This document shows positions 1-10,951 of a stretch of DNA of 64,000 nt, piece after piece. The stretch comes from Xanthostigma xanthostigma (taxonomy: Eukaryota; Arthropoda; Insecta; Raphidioptera; Raphidiidae): positions 5,952,001 to 6,016,000 of the forward strand of contig OY754465.1 in the NCBI GenBank assembly GCA_963575645.1. The letters run 5' to 3'. A program made the position numbers and the translations under genes. The notes beneath the pieces were generated by a model. That model saw nothing but the letters and a program-made list of their open reading frames with translations, ran no database searches and was not told where the DNA came from. Position 1 is the stretch's first letter. Every line of letters starts with the position of its first letter.

Positions 1-985
1 GGTTTTAACTTTAATTTAAATAGTTTTTTTTTAATTTCCACCGACTAGTTTTGGAGAAATCAATGAAAACATATCATCCATCTACCGTTTTACCATAAAG
101 CCAATAAATATGCCTACTTTTGAAGTCATTTATTTATTTAAATAATCGGGCAACCCCCCCTAAAATTGGTTTAGACTTAGTCCAACTTCATATTAAAAAA
201 AATCAAGCCTCTTATTTAAAATTGCCTTGGTGCTCGTACTACCTTAAAATAAAGTTGAAAGTATCAGAAACTGGGCCAGTGTCAATAACTGGGATTTTTA
301 CCGTATAATAATTGAACATTGTTGGCGTTCCGTATTATTTAGTAAGAAAGCTATTTGTATATTGTGCAACTAGTGCAGTAAGTAAGAAGTAAGAGAAATA
401 AAGTTAAGAAAATCAAAACCTACAAAAAAGTAAAAAAACAAGTTTCCAAATTGAAAAGTAGACAAGTAACTAAAGCTAACATATTTTTACACGAAAACTT
501 ACCGTACTGGAAACTTGTTTTCTACTTCTTCGTCGTTTGGCTTTAGTCCTTATAACTATTATTTTTTTTAATAAGAGTCACTTCAATATAAGCAATTGTT
601 CAATGTTTAATATTTCCGAAGACACATTTACAATTTTTGATAACTATTTCTAAAATTAACACCAATTTCATTCAGAGTAGATAAATTGGATATCCCTTGC
701 AAAGTTGAAAATGTCTAGCGCGTTCAACTTGCACTTTATATTGGGACAGCTTCGAATTGATTGGCTTCAGCCAATGATTGCTCCCTCGGGAAAATGCATG
801 CATGTGCGTTACCAGATTCCAATCTACTACATTTCATGCTTATTTTTTTTTTGTTATGTTTGAAAAAACACGCTTTGAAATTGCATCAGAAAGTTTCAGT
901 CGTATATAACGAGAAATTCGTTTATGTTTTATATTCAAGTTGGTAGTAATAACTTTATTTGCAAAACTTCATTGGTAAAATTATT
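1..985. other. AT-rich stretch, no gene recognised
   Basis: No exon or complete element is recognised. A short piece near 350-395 (TATTGTGCAACTAGTGC followed by GTAAGAAGTAA) resembles the start of the interspersed repeat seen complete at 16107-16437 and 24537-24850. Around 434-530 a weak inverted similarity (ACAAGTTTCCA against TGGAAACTTGT) is visible but too short to define an element. Small open frames here have no recognisable domain. Confidence 0.5.
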
Positions 986-1025
986 TAATACAGCGATCCG
1001 GCCCGGTTTCACCCGGGTGCGATAG
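986..1025 (-). mobile_element. Helitron 3' end relic
   Basis: On the minus strand the block reads CACCCGGGTGAAACCGGGCC, the same terminal hairpin (CCCGG, loop GTGAAA, CCGGG) found at the 3' ends of the intact Helitrons at 51790-52383 and 54454-54796. The expected CTAG end has decayed to CTGT. The body of the element is not recognisable to the right. Confidence 0.5.
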
Positions 1026-1059
1026 ATATAATTCTGCAAAATGTATTTCGTTTGGACGT

Positions 1060-1245
1060 TTGCGGTCGTCGTCTGAACTAATAGCTTGGAGCAAGTTCTA
1101 ACATGTTTGCTTCTGAACTAATAGCTTTGAGCGAATCCTAACAGATGTCGCTACTTGGTACTAAAACATTTTTTTTTGTTTGCTTCTGAACTAATAGCTT
1201 TGAATAAATTTGTTACATGTTACTAAAACATTTTTTTTTTTTTTT
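1060..1245. repeat. Three imperfect direct repeats
   Basis: The phrase TCTGAACTAATAGCTT occurs three times (about 1071, 1112 and 1184), each followed by diverged copies of a GAGC...TCTAACA...ACTAAAACATTTTTT unit. Spacing is irregular, about 40 and 70 bases. A related phrase (CAGACTAATAGCTAG) occurs once more near 6455. This looks like a decayed tandem array or subterminal repeats of an old transposon. Confidence 0.5.
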
Positions 1246-1567
1246 GAGAAAACACGGTAATTTTGTACAAAATATTTAATAAAAACTATCCTATAGCCTA
1301 AGTTGCACCAATTAAAATTAAAATCAGTTCATTTTTTATACCTATACCTACATTAAGAAAAGACAATTATGCTACCGATCACTCAAAATATAATTTCCAT
1401 TGTTCGTCATTTACATAAAAATCAAAATCGGACAAATTAGCTAGGAGTATTGGGATCTGTCTAGTGGTAGAAAATTTTACTTGAATAAGGGGAAAAACAC
1501 GCTGGCAGTATAAGTAAAACTGTTTATTATAAAAATGGTGGAATAAATGAAGAGTTTATTGAAAATA

Positions 1568-2102
1568 ATAATAATAATACGTTTAACGTCTGTTTCTCGA
1601 CTTTATGTCATAACAGACGCCATTCGCACCATTACTATTATTTTTTTGCACCATACTTCCCGTCATAAAGTAGCGCTGTATTGTCTCTCTGTGTTAAGTG
1701 ATATAATGATTTTTTTTGTTTATTATTGTATTTTATGAGACAAATATATTATTTCTATTTCTATTCTATTATTTTCTACAATTTTTAATCTTCAACTTAA
1801 TTAATAGCAATGGGCGAATGAAGGAATTTTTAGGAAAATAGGATAAGGTAGGCAAGTTTTGAGCATAGGAGTTTGACAGGTAATCGGCCATGGCCTTGAA
1901 TAAGGAACCATTTCGATATATATCTGGAATGATTGAGGGACACTATGGAAAACCTCAACAAGATGGCCGGTACAGGAATTATCGTTTGTCGGCGAGAGGC
2001 AGTAGGAAAAAGTCCCAGTCACATCTGCCCCCGCCGGGATTTGAATTCGGTACCTCCCGAATGCGAGTTTAGTGTTTTCACCGCTACGCCACCCCGCTCG
2101 GT
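1568..2102 (-). mobile_element. tRNA-derived SINE, copy 1 (complete, with target-site duplication)
   Basis: Read on the minus strand, the element begins at about 2102 with a tRNA-like head (CGAGCGGGGTGGCGTAGCG, a pol III box A region), then a degenerate box B, then a body of about 450 bases ending in an (ATT)n tail at 1568-1579. It is flanked by a perfect 13-base target-site duplication TTTATTGAAAATA (1555-1567 and 2103-2115). This is the hallmark of LINE-mediated retroposition. Same family as 9590-9967 and 17212-17645. Open frames inside it are not protein genes. Confidence 0.88.
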
Positions 2103-2224
2103 TTTATTGAAAATAGAATCATCAACGTTTTCAATTACAGTATTATAGATATAGCAGATATCCTCGTTAAGGCGTTAAACTAATTTTACAGCAAATGAAA
2201 AGCGAAGAAACTATATTTTTAAAC

Positions 2225-2335
2225 TAATAAAATATGTTCAATAAATAAAATTATCGACCAATTAAATTAAAAAAATATGTATTATATTTTTTTATCAATT
2301 ATCAAAAATTTCGTTAATGTATTTCAAAACGTTCT
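2225..2335. repeat. Fragment of the ATCGACCAATT fold-back family
   Basis: TTCAATAAATAAAATTATCG followed by ACCAATT is the same terminal sequence that bounds the fold-back insertion at 12989-13226 and the element at 61018-61420. Only one end is preserved; the hairpin-CGAAACG core is not clearly present. Confidence 0.45.
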
Positions 2336-2339
2336 GAAT

Positions 2340-2950
2340 TATTCACATAATAAAACTCTATTGAAAATAAATGATAAGGCATTAACAACTGCGGTATAGT
2401 AAGTAAGGAAAATATATCGAAAATTCGCAAGCATATAAAGTAGTAAAAAGTTGAGAAAACTCTGCAGCTGGAGGTGATAAGTAAGCAGTTGCAGCAAGAA
2501 CAGAGCCGATCAAACGGAACCAAATCCCCAATGTGCAAATATATAAATCACATAGTTCTGGGGATGTCATTGAGAAAGAGTGAGAAGGTAATATATATCC
2601 TATCGCCCCGCGATAAGTTGTTGTGCACGTATCTCAGTAGCGTAGGTAAGTGTAATGCTAAGAAATAACCCCAATCATAGGTATTAAATATCTCTGCCCC
2701 CAATATTACTTGCGGTGTTGTACTTAATGCCCCCTCGCGCGCGGGTCTAATACGCATCGTGTATGTGTTTATGGGTATATAATGTCCCCAAGTAATGCTG
2801 ACTTATTATTAGCTATCTATACCATATATTTAATAATTTCTATATTTTTTTTTATTAATTATTAGAAAAAAATTGAGTACATCGCCATAAAAGCTTATTT
2901 TTAGGAATATTTTATAATGTCAATTAATTGAACTATTCAGAGATATATTA
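2340..2950. other. No gene recognised
   Basis: AT-rich sequence with short open frames on both strands, none showing a recognisable domain or flanking splice signals. No terminal repeats or pol III boxes were found. Confidence 0.4.
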
Positions 2951-2952
2951 AT

Positions 2953-3415
2953 TTCTCCACATAAATTATATATAATTTTACAGATAATTGCTTGCTCTAC
3001 TGACATTAAAACTAAATGTATTATTGCTTTTGTTTTTGTAAATTAATTAAAATACAGCAACGCTGAACAACGTCTGCCATCTGACGGCTTTAATTTTCAA
3101 ACAAAGTCAACACTTCGATCTGTCATCTGACCTTCATATTGTAATACAACAGACACAATACTGCATACTGCCATCTGACGGTTTTAATTTTGAAACAGCG
3201 AGCAACGCTGAGCAACGTCACAGCAATGCTGCATGATGCCATCTGACGGCTTAGCTCAACGCTTTTGCTACTCGCGCCTCTATATGACAATTTTAGTAAA
3301 ATATTTCTTCGATCTGTCACCTGAGCTTCATATTGTAATACAACAAAAAGAAGAACGTTATAAGCGGTGTGCAAAATTAGAAACGAATTGAATACCTGCA
3401 ATCATATTTAAAAAA
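2953..3415 (+). repeat. Unclassified interspersed repeat, copy 1
   Basis: This block shares long near-identity with 8195-8620 in the same orientation, from TTTCTCCACATAAATTATAT to GAATACCTGCAATCATATTT. It carries internal short repeats of CATCTGACGG and CTGAACAACGTC. Copy 1 has roughly 45 bases near 3083-3130 that are missing in copy 2. No coding potential, terminal inverted repeat or pol III box was seen, so the class is open: non-autonomous DNA element, LINE 3' fragment or old LTR. Confidence 0.7.
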
Positions 3416-3843
3416 TAATTTTGTAAAGTGATAATTATTATACTTATTTAGTGCGAATAATTCGCACAGGTCACTCTAGTTTAGAGATAATTTAGTTAAC
3501 GAAAGAAGCAAGGCATATTATTACGCAATTAAATCATGCGGTATACCAGCAAGCAAACATTGCCTGTAAGCGTAGCATAGGTAACATAGTTACTATGATC
3601 CAATTTCCAAGTCCTCAGATCAAAACATTCATTGCATTGTTTTCGTTTTTATTAAAACATAAAACAAACATACAAATGTGTACAGAATGCTGCCGCTTCA
3701 AGCACTTTTATATTACGTATTTTATATTACATCAAACAATTGAAACCTTTAATATTATTTGTTGTGTTTCTGAAATTAGTTCGTTGCACCGTGACTAAAA
3801 AATATTGCGTAACGCAGGACCATATAAATAGCCGAATAATTTT

Positions 3844-4497
3844 CTAACAAAACTGTGTTAGTTCGTGGTGGAAAAAAATATTTATTTACAATAATAAACG
3901 TTTAACAAAACAGTTAAACGCACAAACGAAAGTACTTCTTTAATGTAACAGAAACCGAACAGTAAATTCTGACTAATAAAATAAACGAATAATTAACGAA
4001 GAATATAGTCACTAATTATGTACACAAAATATTTACAATACAGGAACACACCAAAGTTTATTAGCACACTTGTCTATTAACTATACACACACGATTCTTT
4101 ACCAGAAGTGATTTATGTTAAACTAGATTTATATAACTTCAGTCAATGGTTTATTAGCCATACTGCACACAGTTCCCTAGATACTATTGCACGGACTGAA
4201 CAATTTATGTCGCAGCTATCTGTACGTACCACTCTGTCTCTGACTGACTGTGTATGATGACTCTTCCGTGGTTTATATAAGCGCTGGATCGTTCTTTCCT
4301 TTCTTGCCTTCATTGTTGTCTGGAGTTTGGCAAAAAGCTCTTTTTACCTACGCGTATTGTTAAAACAACAATCAAGCCGATTGTTGTCTGCCACATTAAT
4401 CTGTGTGTTGTTGCTAGATTGCCCCATAACGGTCTGTGTATCATTGTTAAAATGTCGTCTCACGAAATTCTTTGTTGTCCCAACGGGGAGATTGTAA
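3844..4497 (-). mobile_element. Decayed solo LTR-like element, copy 1
   Basis: Starts with TAACAAAACTG then GTGGTGGAAA and a stretch ATTTATTTACAATAATAAAC, matching the solo LTRs at 27562-28144 and 40224-40664, and ends near GTCCCAACGGGGAG as in copy 2. Read on the minus strand it would begin TGTTACAATCTCCCC and end near TAGTTTTGTTA, a TG...CA-like layout. No flanking duplication is clear here. No gag or pol is present. Confidence 0.5.
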
Positions 4498-4499
4498 CA

Positions 4500-5960
4500 A
4501 TATATTTTACTATCGAGTCGAGACAGTTCATTTTTATTTTATTGATAAAATTCATTTTATTGACTCAAATAAATTTGATAAAATTTCTTATTCTTATGTT
4601 ACGCTACTGTCCGAAACTGGCTCTATTACTTCAGTAAGTTTTTTCGCTCTATATCCCGAAGAACGTAATGGAGGATAGCACAAATTTTTTGTGGAATGAC
4701 ATGTCATTAATAGATTCAAATGTGGAATTAACTCGTCTTATCTGACAGCAATAAATTAGCGAATAGCTTAAATCCAATCGAAGATATCTCATTTTATCGA
4801 GGTTAGGCTTAATAACTTTTTTGTGTTGTGGTTTACCCCAAATATTCCCTACTCACTTTATACATTTCCACGTAGAGATTAATGGGAAAAAATGGTCATA
4901 AATCAACGACAATGAAAGGTTGTGAAACAGAATTTGGGAATCCTTAATATTGTTTAGTTTTTAAAGAATCACCAAAATGAAATCAACACAACATACTAAA
5001 AAATCTAATTAAAAAATTTAAATTCCAGCCAATTGTCCGACGGAACCATTCCAACTTCAAAAATGTTGACGTTATAATTATTATAAAGAAAATAAATTTT
5101 TTTTCAAAATATTTCCGAAACTATAGTTTAGAAAAATAATTTAACAAAACTTTCTTGAAAAAATAAATAAAATAATAAGCCGTTATATGAAAAGTATACC
5201 ATTATTATATAAAAAATACCGTTATAGCATATATCTCTTCTGCTCATGCGCCGATTTTCGCCAAAAACAATAGGGCTCTTCATATTTGCATACCAAACAT
5301 CCTCCCAAAATTTGGTTTCAATCCGCTCATCTATTTGACCTGTATCGTGCTCACAGACAAACAGACTAACCGACGCAGAGTTATCCAAAAATATGTTTTT
5401 TAGGTTTGAGGGGCCTCAAAACGGAAAGATATTGTAAAATTTTTGTAAAGTGATTTTTGACCTAAACTAGTACCATTCCCCACTTGTGGAATGGTAAAAT
5501 AAAAGCCGAGATCCTGCGCTACGAATCAAAATCACAAAAAGTGAAAAACTAGGGCACCGTTTACTATAAAAACCAAGGGTGCCAAAAAGTTAAATCCAGC
5601 GCTGGCAGCATCTTAAGATTGAGAACCACTGGTAAAAATGTTTCTTACTGATAAATGAATAAGAAAATGTGAAAACAGAAATATAATCACTACCTACATA
5701 AATTTAATATTAGAGTTATTTTCTCGGTGCATGATACACTTGCAGAAAAGAAAAACAAAACAAGTAAAGCAATTATACTCCAACCTGTTTGCCAGCTTTC
5801 ATTAAAATGATATAATCTGCACAACCGACTGCACAATGCCGAAAGGGATGCGGTTTAAACCAGCTTATATCCTTATCTACCTTCTTAACTTCATTATTAC
5901 TTACACGCAGACATACACTCGGTGATTATTTTGCCAATTAAAATGTTTGAATTTTGCTTT
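4500..5960. other. No gene recognised
   Basis: Contains a small hairpin at about 5471-5496 (CCATTCC ... GGAATGG) and, at about 5225-5400 on the minus strand, a phrase ending in repeated CAGACAAACAGAC-like words of the type often seen in decayed insect transposons. An 86-codon minus-strand frame at 5128-5388 has no recognisable domain. Confidence 0.4.
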
Positions 5961-5969
5961 TCTTACTAA

Positions 5970-6364
5970 AGGCCGTTGCACAAGAGACTGGATTTGCCGC
6001 TAGATTTCACTACTAGTTTTCTAGCGCCGGTTTTTCTTAATTGCTTTTATGCGCTCGCTTCACACGAGACGTTTTCCAAGCTTGTTTTGTGCATGGATCC
6101 GACGCGCCCGCAGTGACAGTTCAAATATAATCACAGAGCAAAACGTGTCTGACTCTGAGCAGAATGACGCCATGTTTCGTTTGTTCATGTCGCCTACGTG
6201 ACAAGATACTGTTTACTGATTGGTTCTGGGTCAGAGCAAGCAGAGGACGTAGCAAGAAAAATAGCAAGAAATCTATCCTGTGAGCTAGTATAGGCGAGCC
6301 TCGTACCCAGCCTGCCGGCCAGCAGAAGTCCAAGCAGTGTTTCCACCCTCGTGTGCAGCGGCCT
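5970..6364. mobile_element. PIF/Harbinger-type MITE, TAA duplication, copy 1
   Basis: Terminal inverted repeats AGGCCGTTGCACAAGAG (left) and CTCGTGTGCAGCGGCCT (right) are flanked by the 3-base duplication TAA (5967-5969 and 6365-6367), the TWA target typical of PIF/Harbinger. The interior, including GCCGGCCAGCAGAAGTCC near 6310, matches 57967-58375 in inverse orientation. No transposase is encoded. Confidence 0.75.
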
Positions 6365-6514
6365 TAAGGTTGTTCAGGACGCTGCATACACCGCTACACC
6401 ATTATCGATAGTGTGCTCTAATATTGCTTTGCGCGCTAGAGCTGAGTTTCGCTCAGACTAATAGCTAGTTACATATCTTATTTAATTTGGCACGAAATCG
6501 AATCAAATTGTTTT

Positions 6515-6915
6515 TTTTTTTGAAGTAGGTAAAACTTCTTTACGCACGCTTGACTTGGGGAGTAAGCTGGTGAATGCGTGATGAAAAGTGTGATCGGGCG
6601 AGGCGAACGGAAGTTGAGAGGGGGATATAAGTTAGTGAAGATAGAAAGAGAGAGTTGCGTTTCGTATATTACTGTAGGGGCAAGAGACAGAGGTGCGCGC
6701 GCACATTTTCTTTCTCTCTTCCTCTCATAGCCAGTTACGTTTCGTTTGCTAGCGTTACGCGAACGGTGATTTCTTGATTATTTCGTAATTTCATTTCATT
6801 CTTGAACAATTTTATAAATTAATACATTAAATATTCTACGTTTAAAGTGAATAAAATACATACATATAGATGGAGCTAAAGAAGTTTTACTTCAGTCGTG
6901 TGGTCTAAAGCACAC
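6515..6915. mobile_element. MITE with GAAGTAAAACTTCTTT ends
   Basis: The left end carries GAAGTAGGTAAAACTTCTTT (6521-6540); the right end carries its inverse, AAAGAAGTTTTACTTC (6884-6899). The interior has purine- and pyrimidine-rich runs and a GCGCGCGC tract, and no open frame of note. A single related end (AAGAAGTTTTACTTC) occurs at about 48580. Exact termini and duplication are not resolved. Confidence 0.55.
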
Positions 6916-7134
6916 TAGTTTTTTTTTTTAAAAAGAAAGGTTCTGTTCTATAAAATGTAATCATTTATAGATTGATTCGAGTTCACAATTACTCCCAAAA
7001 CTTTAATTGAAAATTGCGAACATCATTTGTCGGTGGGTCTGTACGTATGTAAAACTAATTATCACGTTGAAATTAATGCACTTTTCGTGGAGACCCATTT
7101 TGTAAGGTAAGTCAACGAAAAAACGTTGACAATC

Positions 7135-7168
7135 TACAAATTCGGGCGAAGTCGAACCGGGCCGCTAG
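7135..7168 (+). mobile_element. Helitron-like 3' end (CTAG|T)
   Basis: A small hairpin TTCG-GGCGAAGT-CGAA is followed by CCGGGCCG and CTAG at 7165-7168, then T: the layout of a Helitron 3' terminus. The 5' end (TC) was not identified. Sequence differs from the Helitron group at 51790, so this would be another family. Confidence 0.4.
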
Positions 7169-7175
7169 TATGTAA

Positions 7176-7696
7176 TGCCGGCACTTCACATGGCTATTTG
7201 TATTTGAGTATTTGGTATATTTGGCAAACAATTACCAAGTGTGGACAGTCTATTTGACAAAGTGTTGGCCTTATTTGCCTATTTAACAAATAAGGGCAAT
7301 ACCAAATACGCGTTACCGTGCGCTTGTCGGTTTTTTGAGCCACAGCGAAGGAGTAAAATAGGCAAATACGCAAATAAACCGTCCACGCAATGGCCATATT
7401 CAGAAGCGCACGCGCCGTGAACCTGTACGGACGTGCAGTATTTTTGTGTCTGTGCTGTGAGCGAGAACTGGAACAATTACTATTGAAAATGAATTGGGAC
7501 AATGAAACAGTGCTAAAATTCCTGGAATTTTGAACCTTGCGTTCTGCTGCCAAATGTTTGTGTGTTTGTTATTTGACTGCCATGTGTGGATGGTCGTGTT
7601 TGCCTCTATTTGCATGTTTGCCTTGAACGTTATATATTTTGCCAAATACAACAAACACCCAATAGCGAACACAAATAGCCATGTGAAGTACCACCT
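7176..7696 (-). mobile_element. PIF/Harbinger-type non-autonomous element, copy 1 (521 bp)
   Basis: Subterminal inverted repeats GGCACTTCACATGGCTATTT and their inverse bound the element, with TAA on both sides (7173-7175, 7697-7699), the Harbinger TWA target. A second copy of exactly the same length lies in inverse orientation at 57385-57905. The interior keeps a short peptide resembling the start of a MADF DNA-binding domain (listed separately), which Harbinger elements often carry as their second gene. The 119-codon minus-strand frame shared by both copies follows from sequence identity and shows no domain. Confidence 0.75.
7489..7533 (+). pseudogene. MADF-like N-terminal peptide fossil
   Basis: Fifteen codons read MNWDNETVLKFLEF then stop. 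The pattern W-D-N-E-x-V-L-x-F-L-E is typical of the first helix of MADF (Myb/SANT-like) proteins that accompany PIF/Harbinger transposases. The inverse copy at 57548-57592 has M-I-W instead of M-N-W and the same stop, so the truncation was present in the common source. Known: Harbinger elements encode a DNA-binding ORF. Inferred: this element is an internally deleted derivative. Confidence 0.4.
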
Positions 7697-7699
7697 TAA

Positions 7700-8190
7700 T
7701 AAGCAAGTCATGGGTGTCGCCCATTTTATGTGTTCCAAGTTTCAGTAATTTCACACTATTATCGTTCGTGCTAATATAGTTATTACAATGCTAATTGCTA
7801 TATTTTTTTGCCAATTAAATCCGTTTCTAAGTTTTTGCTGCGTCTTTTACAACTTCATACATAACTGTTCGTTTTAACTCTAACTATCTAATTAACTTGT
7901 GAGTATTGCAGTTAGAGTTAAGACAATAATCCTGACGCCTCAGCTTTAATTAAACTCATACAGTTTAATTATAGTTGAAAGCGCGTGTTTTGTTTTTGAT
8001 ATGACAAAAGACCAAATCAACGTAAGATTTATTAATGACGCTTCTTGTAATGTAATTGGCTTTGTTATATTAAATTAACGCTACCATTGAATCAATCGTT
8101 GGCTGTTGGATCAGTGTCGTGGATTTTTAAATCATATATATTAATACGCTAAGGTTAAAGATGTTTGCCTCCCTTTTCAGAAAAAAACCT
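7700..8190. other. No gene recognised
   Basis: AT-rich. A short hairpin at about 7872-7923 pairs TTAACTCTAACT with AGTTAGAGTTAA. Nothing else was identified. Confidence 0.4.
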
Positions 8191-8194
8191 CACA

Positions 8195-8620
8195 ATTTCT
8201 CCACATAAATTATATAGTATCATTTTACAGAAAAATTGCTTGCTCTACTGACATCGACAACTAAAAAATTTATTATTGCTTTTGTTTTTGTAAATTAATT
8301 AAAATACAGCAACTCTGAACAACGTCTGCCATCTGACCTTCATATTGTAATACAACAGACACAATACTGCATACTACCATCTGACGGTTTTAATTTTGAA
8401 ACAGCGAGCAACGCCGAACAACGTCACAGCAATGCTGCATGATGCCATCTGGCTTAGCTCAACGCGTTTGCTACTTGCGCCTCTATATGACAATTTTAGT
8501 AAAATATTTCTTCGATCTGTCATCTGAACTTCATACTGTAATACAACAAAAACAAGAACGTTATAAGCAGTGTGCAAAATTAGAAACGAATTGAATACCT
8601 GCAATCATATTTAAAAAACA
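8195..8620 (+). repeat. Unclassified interspersed repeat, copy 2
   Basis: Same sequence and orientation as 2953-3415 with point differences and an internal deletion. The shared right edge near GCAATCATATTTAAAAAA and shared left edge TTTCTCCACATAAATTATAT suggest that the full unit is about 430-460 bases. Confidence 0.7.
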
Positions 8621-8639
8621 ATTATGTTAATAATGTTAT

Positions 8640-9000
8640 TTTTTTCTTTAATACGAGCAAATTGCGACCTACTTTAATTTAATTAAATATTGCATATATA
8701 GTCTACTATTGTTGACGACACCAATGAGATTTACGTGGGGTACAAGTACACTCTGTTCAATCTATTAAGATCGTTATTCTAAGCCAGGCAAAATTAATTT
8801 AATTACTTTAGTATGAAGCAAATACAGTTCCTAGTGACGCAATATACGTCAGCTGCATCTACTTTTCATCACAAGACATATGCTTTAACATAACAAAACA
8901 GTTGCCGAGTATGTCAAATTTGAAACATTATACTTTATGCGGAATGCCAACTTAATATATATAACACTTCGGGCCTTTATCCACGGTTATTAGTTTCAAA
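8640..9000. other. No gene recognised
   Basis: AT-rich sequence without recognisable coding, tRNA-like or terminal-repeat signals. Confidence 0.35.
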
Positions 9001-9010
9001 CCCATTAATA

Positions 9011-9299
9011 ATAAATATAGTTTAAAAAAAAACTAAAAAACACGCTTTATATCGAACTAAAAAGTAAAAAATATTTTTTTTAAAATAAGTTTAAAACAAT
9101 AATGAATAAAAATACAAGTATTATTGGGGGCGCTTTGTTCCACATTTTCGTACATCGAGCGCTCCACGCTTTTTTCACAATAATACTTGTATTTTTTATT
9201 CATTATTGTTTTAAGCTTATTTTTAAAAAAATAGGTATTTTTTACTTTTTAGTTCGATATAAAGCGTGTTTTTTAGTTTTTTTTAAACTATATTTATTT
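9011..9299. mobile_element. Fold-back (palindromic) element
   Basis: Two arms of about 117-122 bases (9011-9127 and 9178-9299) are inverted copies of each other, centred on a 50-base loop containing GGGGGCGCTTTG. Each arm holds ACACGCTTTATATCGAACTA or its inverse. A partial third copy of the outer motif (TTTTTTAGTTCGATTTA) follows at 9305-9322. No transposase is present. Confidence 0.7.
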
Positions 9300-9354
9300 T
9301 CCATTTTTTAGTTCGATTTATTGTCAAAAATTTGCCGAAAAAAAAAACAATTTT

Positions 9355-9450
9355 TTTTCGGCTTGGACGGGATTAGAACCCACGACTCGTGATTCCGAGT
9401 GTTGACGTCAGCGAAGACCCGTGCCTTAGACCGCACGGCTAACAACTGTA
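9355..9450 (-). tRNA. tRNA-like sequence (class II type), probably a pseudogene or SINE head
   Basis: Read on the minus strand, TAGCCGTGCGGTCTAAGG fits box A and GGGTTCTAATCCC fits box B, about 50 bases apart. A T-arm and a long variable region like those of tRNA-Leu/Ser are possible. The acceptor ends do not pair convincingly, so a working tRNA gene is unlikely. Confidence 0.45.
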
Positions 9451-9589
9451 GTTACAGTGCTGGCATATTATACTACAGTAATAAACCACTTGCTGCAGTC
9501 CAAACAAAGGTTCCAAACATACATACATACATACATGCACACATGCATACAAACTTACAAGTGAAGTTAATATAAAGCGTGTAAAAATA

Positions 9590-9967
9590 ATAATGCGTTC
9601 CATTCGCACCATTACTATTTTCCATCTATCACTCTTCCGGTTATCTTCTACATTTATTTTAACTTCAACTAATTAATAGCAATGGGCAATTGAAAGATTT
9701 TTTAGGACATTAAGATAAGGTAGGCAAATTTTGCGCATCTAGGAGTTTGACAGGTAATCGGTCAGGGTCTTTAATAAGGAACCAGCTCGATATTTCTCTG
9801 GAATTAAACCATGGAAAACCTCAACAAGATGGCCGGTACAGGAATTACCGTTTCTCGGCGAGCGGCAGCGGGAAAAAGTCCCAACCATATTTGCCCCCGA
9901 CGGGATTCGAACCCGGTACCTCCCGAATGCGAGTCTAATGCTCTCACCACTACGCTACACCTCTCGG
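9590..9967 (-). mobile_element. tRNA-derived SINE, copy 2
   Basis: Same family as 1568-2102. The box B region (GGGTTCGAATCCCGTC on the minus strand) at about 9899-9914 is better preserved than in copy 1. The tail side (AATAATAATGCG) is present, but roughly 45 bases just inside it are deleted. No clear target-site duplication was found. Confidence 0.8.
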
Positions 9968-10024
9968 TTTTCACATCCATTATATCGCGAAGTTAAAAAG
10001 ACGTTAAACTTTCATATTTTAGTT

Positions 10025-10185
10025 AATAATAAGAAAAATCGCAGGATTGTGGACAAAAAGTTAAATTTATTAATGTACGACGTCTATAGATTTTGTAAAA
10101 GTCTAAATCTATAGACGAAACGTCGTACATTAATAAATCTAACTTTTTGTCCACAATCCTGCGATTTTTCTTATAAATCATTATC
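10025..10185. mobile_element. Short fold-back element with hairpin-CGAAACG motif
   Basis: A near-perfect palindrome: ATCGCAGGATTGTGGAC on the left is mirrored by GTCCACAATCCTGCGAT on the right. The right half contains GTCTA...TAGAC directly followed by GAAACGTCG. Both halves match the arms of the larger element at 11983-12530, of which this is a shorter relative. Confidence 0.65.
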
Positions 10186-10199
10186 TTATTGGACACGAT

Positions 10200-10505
10200 T
10201 CAACACGCGTGAGTAATATGTAATTTCGGGGCCTTGCTAAATTCGGGAGAAATAATAAATTACTTCATGTTGACGCGTAGAGTGCTAATAATGAGCCGAA
10301 ACTGTACGATAATGTATTACTGCATAGTTTCTGGACCAATAGGAACGCGGTAGCGATTTGTATATATGAAAACAGCATCGCAATTCAGCGAAAGTAAGGG
10401 CCATCTTGTGTGCATCGAGGGCGATGGGTACGTCAATCAATGAAGTGATTTATTATTTTTCCCTCTTTTATCAGGGCCCCGATTACATATTACTCGTGCT
10501 AGTTG
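10200..10505. mobile_element. Fold-back element, about 75-bp arms
   Basis: GAGTAATATGTAATTTCGGG with the following 55 bases on the left pairs with the inverse ending CCCCGATTACATATTACTC on the right (about 10435-10497). The loop of about 150 bases has no open frame. A second, separate hairpin follows at about 10515-10615 (GAAGGAGAATATTCCAC against GTGGAATCTTCTCCTTC). Confidence 0.6.
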
Positions 10506-10951
10506 AATAAAATATTATGTGCGACCATTGATCGAAGGAGAATATTCCACTCGCGTGCGTTTTACGCTCATGGAATCTTCTCCTTCTCTCACTAGTCGCA
10601 CAATATACTATTTCATATTATAGTTTTGTTAAAATTTAGATAGAGGTCGCGAAATTATATTGCATTTAAAGATCTGCAAATGCTTTTGCCGCCGTTTGTA
10701 TAGTTTAATAAGTTGTTGATTTTTTTTTCCTTTAAAATAATATGTTTCATAAGAAAAACTTAAAATAAAACACGTCATAAATTATGACATTATTTAAACT
10801 CCCATTTCTCGTACTAAAAAAAACGGTCGCCTCGTTAAATGGTATATGGCGTGTTTCTATTTTTTTTTTTTTGCTTTACGCTGCGACACGTTTTATTAAT
10901 GAAACATTTTCCCTTTTGTTTCAATGTCTGTACTTTTTCTTTTTTTTACAG

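Noticed and set aside
434-530. Possible fold-back element around ACAAGTTTCCA
   Set aside because: Only about 11 bases pair cleanly; too weak to define an element.
7194-7553. 119-codon minus-strand frame conserved at 57528-57869
   Set aside because: Conserved because both lie in copies of the same Harbinger MITE; the frame has no known domain and the MADF-like peptide is on the opposite strand.
9355-9450. Functional tRNA gene
   Set aside because: Acceptor stem does not pair and the anticodon arm is unclear, so it is listed only as tRNA-like. The same applies to 18655-18735 and 37371-37448.
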